From the NCBI GenBank assembly GCA_038224615.1, contig JBBRFH010000114.1, positions 1 to 10,656 of the forward strand: DNA of 10,656 bases, in the 5' to 3' direction. Shown piece by piece: positions 6,901-10,656 of the stretch. The notes under the pieces were generated by a model. That model was not told where the DNA came from. It saw only the letters and a program-made list of their open reading frames with translations, and made no database searches. The position numbers and the translations under genes were made by a program. The stretch comes from JBBRFH01 sp038224615. Lineage in GTDB: Bacteria > Planctomycetota > Phycisphaerae > Tepidisphaerales > Tepidisphaeraceae. How positions within the stretch are numbered: position 1 is the first letter of the stretch; the number at the start of each line of letters is the position of its first letter.

Positions 6901-7095
6901 CGAGACGTTGCTGGAGTTCAGGTTGGTTTGGAGTGTGCTGTAGGTCGCGCCGGGCAGGTTGGTCAGCCGCGCGAACAGCGCCTGTCGCTCGGTGATATCG
7001 AACGATTTTCCCAACGTGTTCGGCCTCGGATCGCTGGGGGTCAGCGCGTACAGCAGACGGTGTTCCAACGATTCGAGCGACAGAAATTCGGACAT
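3967..7095 (-). CDS. Large exported heparinase II/III-like polysaccharide lyase with C-terminal six-repeat domain
   Basis: The 1042-residue protein is probably an exported or surface lyase that cleaves uronic-acid polysaccharides by beta-elimination; the substrate cannot be told. Residues 5-17 hold LSLESLEHRLLYA, the planctomycete N-terminal LEPR-like motif. Residues about 100-400 form a Trp/Tyr-rich helical region with NVSIRVENW (207-215) and DGVHREQSPGYAVN (304-317), where Tyr314 fits the catalytic Tyr of heparinase III and oligoalginate lyase relatives. Residues about 425-690 match the heparinase II/III-like beta domain: FKAGPKGGLHGHYDELSF (448-465) followed by GRPLIADPGAYIYNT, with His456/His458 as candidate catalytic or metal ligands. 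Residues 713-1016 contain six repeats of about 47-58 residues with a core like P.IAYYD..NGDLRYA....W....VD..G. The start is ATG 7095, preceded by GAGGT (7104-7108) 8 nt away. It is a single gene between repeats and the divergent heptosyltransferase. The fold is confident; the specificity is not. Confidence 0.85.
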   Translation of the reverse strand: MSEFLSLESLEHRLLYALTPSDPRPNTLGKSFDITERQALFARLTNLPGATYSTLQTNLNSSNVSAFDTNLLSYMRSRTSTKFFFQPGSAATIASYVDSNLSTAGQTQKADWVTDSRLFPEQSAVDSYSIVLPANINWSDGSPSSNPEFISALNRHEWWVDLAQSYQYTGNSKYINELMYELSDWSYENPTFTLPAKTNQWTSYGFNVSIRVENWLMAYYSVLGNGSWTPEANSLMLYKLTQQGDVLNSVSASLSDFSNNRTVSIGRSTMFLGELLPELNTGDAWETRGRDVVYASINGQFFADGVHREQSPGYAVNVIDDLLEARRLDAVNNVNWADSYLNTLEGAVDALWQQLSPNGNRPALGDTYRISASTIFLKAGLTLGQTKWPEAKPRPRDAWLFGTAAINPYLGNPTTPALGSRGSTFSMLDSGNYVFRSGSDTGARQINFKAGPKGGLHGHYDELSFELFGYGRPLIADPGAYIYNTDAKHTWVVSTKAHNTIGVADLNHGDLSDNASILVSDITNVAGGYMIGAGHQAYQFLAGAPNMYRSIWYDGDDTMVVVDFAESTTRQNYETGFTLENQNTSRNLASGLIYTRNTDGLGNVRVQTLLQPGQTAYAATSNIFTTSDTPPNHVDPATHYYVQQLNTTFAVFAHVITSHSGNTANSAIATAAWKSVPTKFGQGAVLTINGTDIAFSPPRFDRPNSVGQTRGTFNDVAYDSNGRLHSVFYDRDDHSLKYAVRDTNGVWSTVETIDNSGDFMGYNPSIAIDKYNRPGVAYQDANNGDLRYAYLSPITNAWDVQVVDVKGSTGGYPNLVFSRNNTPAIAYYNKTNGDLRLALADTAGWLIQTIDSKGDVGRFASIQLDPNRPTASKFAIAYEDTTSADVKWGIQYQTGWRFETVDKTMTTAGGYISMKFYDSGVVGDSRYRSVATYYDAGKGQLRYAYDTGGVEAVLWSSSVIASKKRQGLYSKLDVTGNKPRVFFFDGTNNNAMYLSATKVIGGAWTLSVLGSGGREIHYATLGGAYTYTSLDEATGFLTVKGL

Positions 7096-7210
7096 TCGAC
7101 GGTACCTCGTTGTGCGTAGTCAAAGGACGCCACAGGGAGTTATCGGATGTCACGTCAAATCACATGGAAGTTTTCCCGGATTGGCGCTTGCTGGGAGCGC
7201 ACGCGAACGC

Positions 7211-7219
7211 TGCTATACT
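7211..7219 (+). promoter_or_regulatory. Extended -10 promoter of the heptosyltransferase gene
   Basis: The sequence TGCTATACT has the extended -10 form TGnTATAAT with one mismatch. A weak -35 candidate TTGCTG (7188-7193) is 20 nt upstream, longer than optimal, which suits an extended -10 promoter. The predicted transcription start is near 7226, only about 3 nt before the start codon at 7229. Confidence 0.55.
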
Positions 7220-7228
7220 GCGCCGCGA

Positions 7229-8317
7229 ATGTCCGACCCCCAGAGAATCCTGGTTGTGCAGCCGTCGTGGGTGGGCGATGCCGTGATGGCGACCCCCGCG
7301 CTGCGCGCTATTCGCAAGAGATATCCCGCTGCCCAGATCAGCTACCTGATCAAGCGCTACGTGAAGGCGATGTACACCGGCATGCCGTGGGCGGACAAGC
7401 TCGTCACCTACCGCACGGGCAAGACGAAAAAGAAGGCCGGCAAAGAGCAGTTCATCGGGCTGGCGGCGCGGCTGCGAAAGGGGCGGTTCGACATGGCGAT
7501 CCTGATGCCGGGGTCGTTCAAATCGGCGCTGGTCTGCAAGATGGCGGGGATCAAGCGGATCGTCGGCTACGACCGTGACGGACGCGGTTTCCTGCTCTCG
7601 GACAAGCTGCTGCCGCCCAAAAAGGACGGGCGGTATGTGCCGTCGCCGATCATCAAGTATTACCTGGGGCTGGCGTCGTACCTCGGGTCGGATGAACGCG
7701 ACCTGACCATGCAGCTCTTCGTCACCCCCAGTGAGCGGCGCGAGGCGGAGGAAGTGATCGCGCGGGCGAAGATCCCCGAGAAGCGGCCGCTGATTTTGAT
7801 GAACCCGGGCGCGCAGTACGGGTCGGCCAAGTGCTGGCTGCCGGAGTATTTTGCGGACGTGGCGGACGAATTGATCGAGAAACACGGCGCGACGGTGCTC
7901 ATCAGCGGCGCGGCAAAGGAACGCAAGATCGTCGCGGAGATCCTCGAGCACATGCAGCACGCCGGCGCGGTCGACCTGTCGCGCGCGGGGATGTCGCTGG
8001 GCGCGCTGAAGGAGATCGTTCGCCGCTGCGACCTGATGATCACCAACGACACCGGCCCGCGTCATATTGCGGCGGCGTTCGACGTACCGGTCGTCACCAT
8101 CTTCGGGCCCACTCATCCGGAGTGGACCGAGATCTACTTCAAAAAAGAGCGCACCTGCTCAGTGCCCGTCCACTGCGGCCCGTGCCAGTTGAAGAAGTGC
8201 CCGATCGACCACCGCTGCATGACGCGCGTCACCCCGGCGATGGTACTGGCGACGGCAGAATCGCTGCTGAACCCGATCGCATCGACGTCGATTCCGCTGA
8301 CGACGCTGCCGGGCTGA
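7229..8317 (+). CDS. waaF: ADP-heptose:LPS heptosyltransferase-type glycosyltransferase (GT9 family)
   Basis: The 362-residue cytoplasmic enzyme belongs to the GT9 family, which transfers heptose from ADP-heptose to the lipopolysaccharide inner core at the inner face of the inner membrane. The N-terminal QPSWVGDAVMATPALRA (11-27) carries the conserved Gly-Asp (Asp17, candidate catalytic base). The second Rossmann domain has NPGAQYGSAKCWLPEYFADV (192-211), ITNDTGPRHIAAA (271-283) and TIFGPTHPEWTEIY. A Cys cluster CGPCQLKKCPIDHRCM (316-331) resembles the C-terminal cluster of heptosyltransferase II (WaaF/RfaF), the reason for this symbol; WaaC or WaaQ-type specificity is possible. The frame is open upstream to 6959 antisense to the lyase gene, but homology starts at MSDPQRILVV, so ATG 7229 is used. 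There is no Shine-Dalgarno before it, consistent with a near-leaderless mRNA. The gene is divergent from the lyase and convergent with xylB. Confidence 0.9.
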   Translation: MSDPQRILVVQPSWVGDAVMATPALRAIRKRYPAAQISYLIKRYVKAMYTGMPWADKLVTYRTGKTKKKAGKEQFIGLAARLRKGRFDMAILMPGSFKSALVCKMAGIKRIVGYDRDGRGFLLSDKLLPPKKDGRYVPSPIIKYYLGLASYLGSDERDLTMQLFVTPSERREAEEVIARAKIPEKRPLILMNPGAQYGSAKCWLPEYFADVADELIEKHGATVLISGAAKERKIVAEILEHMQHAGAVDLSRAGMSLGALKEIVRRCDLMITNDTGPRHIAAAFDVPVVTIFGPTHPEWTEIYFKKERTCSVPVHCGPCQLKKCPIDHRCMTRVTPAMVLATAESLLNPIASTSIPLTTLPG

Positions 8318-8320
8318 AGC

Positions 8321-8425
8321 GGATCCACGAATCTTCACGAATAGCACGAATAAGAACGGAAATGCAGAAAACCGGAGGCTGCGTATGTTTTCATATTCGT
8401 GTGATTCGTGAAGATTCGTGGATCC
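8321..8425. repeat. Large inverted repeat between convergent waaF and xylB, possible two-way terminator
   Basis: Two 31-nt arms, 8321-8351 and 8395-8425, pair at 29 of 31 positions (the two mismatches are adjacent) and surround a 43-nt loop. Each arm is built from short copies of CACGAAT or ACGAAT separated by 2 nt. The left arm begins 4 nt after the waaF stop and the right arm ends 3 nt before the xylB stop, so both transcripts could form this long hairpin at their 3' ends. There is no T-run typical of an intrinsic terminator, so processing, stabilisation or attenuation of antisense reading are equally possible. Copies elsewhere in the genome cannot be seen from here. Confidence 0.8.
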
Positions 8426-8428
8426 GAA

Positions 8429-9958
8429 TCACCCGATCGTCGCGATTTCGCGGAAGCGTTGTTTCAGGTCGTGGTAGAGATTTCGATAGATGGGGTAGTA
8501 CTTGTCGTAGACGGCGGACGCGCGTTTGTTGGGCGCGACCTTGTGCGTCTGCGTGATGGTCGACTTGCAGGCTTCTTCGACCGATTTCCACACGCCGGTG
8601 CCGACGCCGGCGAGCAGCGCCACGCCGTAGGCCGGGCCTTCGGACGCATTGGTGAGCACGATCGGCGACTTGTAGATGTCGGCCTGCAGTTGCCGCCAGA
8701 ATGGGCTGCGCGCCCCGCCGCCGGCAGCGCGGATGGTGCTGATGGGGATCTGCATCTGGTGCATGATCTCCAGCGCGTCGCGCATGCCGTAGGTGACGCC
8801 TTCGAGGATCGAGCGGATCATCATGGCGCGCGTCGTTCGGCTGGTAAGCCCGATCCAGGCACCGCGTGCGAGCGGGTCGGGGTGCGGGCAGCGTTCGCCG
8901 GTGAGGTAGGGCAGGAAGAACAGCCCCTCACTGCCGGCCGGCGCGGTGGCGGCTTGTTCGATCAGGAGTTCGTATGGGTCGCACTTGCGCTTTTTGGCGA
9001 GATCGACTTCGATCTGCGCCAGTTGATTGCGGAACCACTGGAAGCTCCCCCCCGCCGACAGCATGCAGCCGAAGACGCACCACTTGCCCGGAACGGCATG
9101 ACACATCGTGTGGACACGGCCGAGCGGGTCGAGGGTCGGCTCGTCGGAATGCGCGAACATCACGCCCGAGGTGCCCAGCGTCGCCCACACGGTTCCCGCC
9201 GACACGATCCCGTTGCCGACCGCCCCCGCCGCATTGTCTGCCGCCCCGCCGACGACCGGCGTGCCTTCCTTCAAGCCCAGGAGCGATGCCGCTTCTCGGG
9301 TAAGTGTGCCGGTGACTTCAAACGATTCATACACCTTCGGCAGCAGCGCCTTGTCGAGCGACAGCTTTGAAAGCAGTTCGTCCGACCATTCGCGCTTGAC
9401 GACGTTGAGCAGCAGCGTGCCGGACGCGTCGGAGACTTCCGTCGCGAATTCGCCGGTCATCCTGAAGCGGATGTAATCCTTGGGGAGCAGAACCTGGACG
9501 GTCTTGCCGAAGTTTTTCGGCTCATTTTTGCGTAGCCAGAGGATCTTGGGTGCGGTGAAGCCGGTCAGCGCCGGGTTGGCGACCATGGCGATCAGCTCGT
9601 TGCGCCCGCCCGCTTTGGCCTCGATTTCCGCGCACTCGGCGGCGGTACGCTGGTCGTTCCAGAGCAGAGCGCGACGGATAACGCTCCCCGTCTTGTCGAC
9701 AAAAACGCTGCCGTGCATCTGTCCGGAAAGGCCGATGCCGGTGATGTCGGTAGCCTTGAGCCGGGCTTTTTTCAGGACGGACTTGGTGGCCGCCTTGACG
9801 GCGTTCCACCAGTCTTCGGGGTCCTGCTCGCTCCAGCCGGGTTTGGGCTGGTGGATCGGGTGCTCCGCCGTCGCCGTGGCGAGAACGGTGCCCTCCTCGT
9901 CGCAAACGAGCGTCTTGGTGCCGCTGGTGCCGATATCGATGCCGAGCAGGTACGCCAT
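8429..9958 (-). CDS. xylB: Xylulokinase (FGGY carbohydrate kinase)
   Basis: Xylulokinase phosphorylates D-xylulose with ATP to D-xylulose 5-phosphate, feeding xylose into the pentose phosphate pathway. The 509-residue product is normal for the family. Features in order: LLGIDIGTSGTKTLV (4-18, phosphate-binding first lobe), GLSGQMHG (76-83) and WNDQRTAAEC (100-109), which line the sugar site in XylB, GGAADNAAGAVG (237-248) with Asp241 as the catalytic base, and AAGGGARSPFWRQLQADI (411-428) of the second ATP-binding lobe. The start ATG 9958 is chosen because the upstream frame (to 10099) lacks homology and AGGGAG (9970-9975) is 11 nt before it. It is transcribed alone toward the inverted repeat at 8321-8425. 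No isomerase (xylA) gene is next to it in the window. A different FGGY substrate is possible but unlikely given GQMHG and WNDQR. Confidence 0.93.
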   Translation of the reverse strand: MAYLLGIDIGTSGTKTLVCDEEGTVLATATAEHPIHQPKPGWSEQDPEDWWNAVKAATKSVLKKARLKATDITGIGLSGQMHGSVFVDKTGSVIRRALLWNDQRTAAECAEIEAKAGGRNELIAMVANPALTGFTAPKILWLRKNEPKNFGKTVQVLLPKDYIRFRMTGEFATEVSDASGTLLLNVVKREWSDELLSKLSLDKALLPKVYESFEVTGTLTREAASLLGLKEGTPVVGGAADNAAGAVGNGIVSAGTVWATLGTSGVMFAHSDEPTLDPLGRVHTMCHAVPGKWCVFGCMLSAGGSFQWFRNQLAQIEVDLAKKRKCDPYELLIEQAATAPAGSEGLFFLPYLTGERCPHPDPLARGAWIGLTSRTTRAMMIRSILEGVTYGMRDALEIMHQMQIPISTIRAAGGGARSPFWRQLQADIYKSPIVLTNASEGPAYGVALLAGVGTGVWKSVEEACKSTITQTHKVAPNKRASAVYDKYYPIYRNLYHDLKQRFREIATIG

Positions 9959-9983
9959 AGGTCCAGAGTCTCCCTGGCGCGGA

Positions 9984-10011
9984 AGTATAAGGAAATCGGC
10001 CTGTAAGTGAA
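9984..10011 (-). promoter_or_regulatory. Candidate sigma-70 type promoter of xylB
   Basis: On the minus strand TTCACT (10006-10011) and TATACT (9984-9989) are separated by 16 nt. The -10 is a near-perfect match and the -35 matches four of six bases of TTGACA. The predicted start would be near 9977, just upstream of the AGGGAG ribosome-binding site, so the leader would be short. No experimental support. Confidence 0.5.
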
Positions 10012-10027
10012 CTCGACGAGCCGTGCT

Positions 10028-10057
10028 TTGACAGAATGCCGCAAATTCGGCTAGGCT
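10028..10057 (+). promoter_or_regulatory. Candidate sigma-70 type promoter of the ABC-F gene
   Basis: A perfect -35 TTGACA at 10028-10033 is followed after 18 nt by TAGGCT (10052-10057), a weak -10. The predicted start is near 10064, about 20 nt before the GTG start codon. It lies in the same 126-bp divergent region as the xylB promoter, on the opposite strand. Confidence 0.5.
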
Positions 10058-10084
10058 CGGCGATTTGCCCGCGAGTTCACCGAC

Positions 10085-10656
10085 GTGCCCCTTATCCAAC
10101 TGAACAATCTCGAAAAAGTCCTCGGCGACCAGCTCCTCTTCGACAAGCTGGCGCTTTCGGTCGAAGCCGGCGAACGCGTCGGCCTGATCGGCAACAACGG
10201 CGAGGGCAAGACCACGCTATTCCGCATGATTGTCGGGCAGATGAAGCCCGACGTCGGCGACGTGGCGGTCCCGCGCGGGACCAAGATCGGCTACCTCGAG
10301 CAGGACGCCACCTTCGATCCGACCAATACCGTCATCGACGAAGCCGAACTGGCGTTCGCCGAGCTGCACGCCGTGTCGCACAAGCTGCGCGAACTCGAAC
10401 ATAAGATGGCCGAAGTTGAGGGAGACGACCTCGACAAGGTGCTCAAGCAGTACGAAAAGCTGCAGCACGATTTCGACGAGCACGGCGGGTACGCATTCCG
10501 ACACCGGCTCGAAGCGACACTCCTCGGCGTCGGCCTGCCGACCGATGTGTGGGAAACCAACGTCGAGAAGCTGTCGGGCGGACAACGCTCGCGACTGGCG
10601 CTGGCCAAAGTTCTCATCACCGAGCCCGACCTGCTGCTGCTGGACGAGCCGACCAA
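10085..10656 (+). CDS. ABC-F family ATPase, N-terminal half (continues beyond the window)
   Basis: ABC-F proteins are soluble twin-cassette ATPases that act on the ribosome, in translation or antibiotic protection; they have no membrane domains. The first 190 residues seen give one complete cassette: Walker A GNNGEGKTTL (36-45), Q-loop Gln73 in YLEQD, an inserted arm-like charged helical stretch (about 88-135) ending HGGYAFRHRLEATLLGVGL, signature LSGGQRSRLALAK (163-175) and Walker B LLLLDEPT (183-190, catalytic Glu188). GGY followed by a helix and a GLG-like turn is typical of the Uup/EttA/YbiT group. The start is GTG 10085: an in-frame TAG lies about 27 nt upstream and no other start codon falls between. 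The Shine-Dalgarno is weak. Which ABC-F subgroup it belongs to needs the missing C-terminal cassette. Confidence 0.9.
   Translation, partial: MPLIQLNNLEKVLGDQLLFDKLALSVEAGERVGLIGNNGEGKTTLFRMIVGQMKPDVGDVAVPRGTKIGYLEQDATFDPTNTVIDEAELAFAELHAVSHKLRELEHKMAEVEGDDLDKVLKQYEKLQHDFDEHGGYAFRHRLEATLLGVGLPTDVWETNVEKLSGGQRSRLALAKVLITEPDLLLLDEPT

Noticed and set aside
7160..8116. Minus-strand frame of 318 codons antisense to the heptosyltransferase
   Set aside because: Arg/Asp/His-rich shadow of a clear GT9 gene.
8352..8394. Loop of the large hairpin as a small RNA or riboswitch
   Set aside because: No recognisable conserved motif or promoter in 43 nt; too little to support a call.
8408..9370. Plus-strand frame of 320 codons antisense to xylB
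   Set aside because: The opposite strand is a full-length xylulokinase with all motifs; this frame is Arg/Ala/Asp/Gly-rich and begins inside the inverted repeat.

Overview
The window is GC-rich (about 60%, judged by eye) and most likely chromosomal DNA of a planctomycete, possibly of the Phycisphaerae. The best evidence is the 1042-residue secreted-type protein encoded at 3967-7095. It opens with an LExLExRLLYA motif, the N-terminal signature of many planctomycete cell-surface and exported proteins. Flagellar rod genes, a GT9 heptosyltransferase-type enzyme and PlsY show a flagellated, Gram-negative-type bacterium. The phylum call is inference; no rRNA or other marker gene is present.

Layout. 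(1) 1-2645, minus strand: a flagellar basal-body operon read as an unknown 75-residue helical protein, flgF, flgG and flgA (flgA runs off the left edge). A good sigma-54 type -24/-12 promoter lies just upstream (2674-2690), so the rod genes probably depend on RpoN and an activator. (2) 2845-3546, plus strand: plsY, the membrane glycerol-3-phosphate acyltransferase. (3) 3535-3944: a 410-bp unit with 36-bp near-perfect terminal inverted repeats. It encloses a small GIY-YIG endonuclease gene that is broken by an in-frame TAG, and its left arm supplies the stop codon of plsY. (4) 3967-7095, minus strand: a large heparinase II/III-like polysaccharide lyase with six C-terminal repeats that resemble propeller blades. 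(5) 7229-8317, plus strand: an ADP-heptose:LPS heptosyltransferase-type GT9 enzyme that appears to be transcribed with almost no leader. (6) 8321-8425: a large inverted repeat between convergent genes. (7) 8429-9958, minus strand: xylB, xylulokinase. (8) 10085 to the right edge, plus strand: the first half of an ABC-F ATPase, divergent from xylB across a short region with candidate promoters in both directions.

Only the flagellar block is clearly a single operon. The others look like single-gene units of housekeeping, envelope and carbohydrate metabolism. The heparinase-like lyase and xylulokinase fit a polysaccharide-degrading lifestyle but are not adjacent and need not be linked.

The most unusual aspect is outside the genes. 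Three unrelated inverted-repeat elements sit at gene boundaries: the flgF-flgG spacer, the plsY/lyase junction and the heptosyltransferase/xylB junction. Each fills its spacer almost exactly. The GIY-YIG unit is the best candidate for an under-described small mobile element. I found no CRISPR array, tRNA, rRNA or phage genes.
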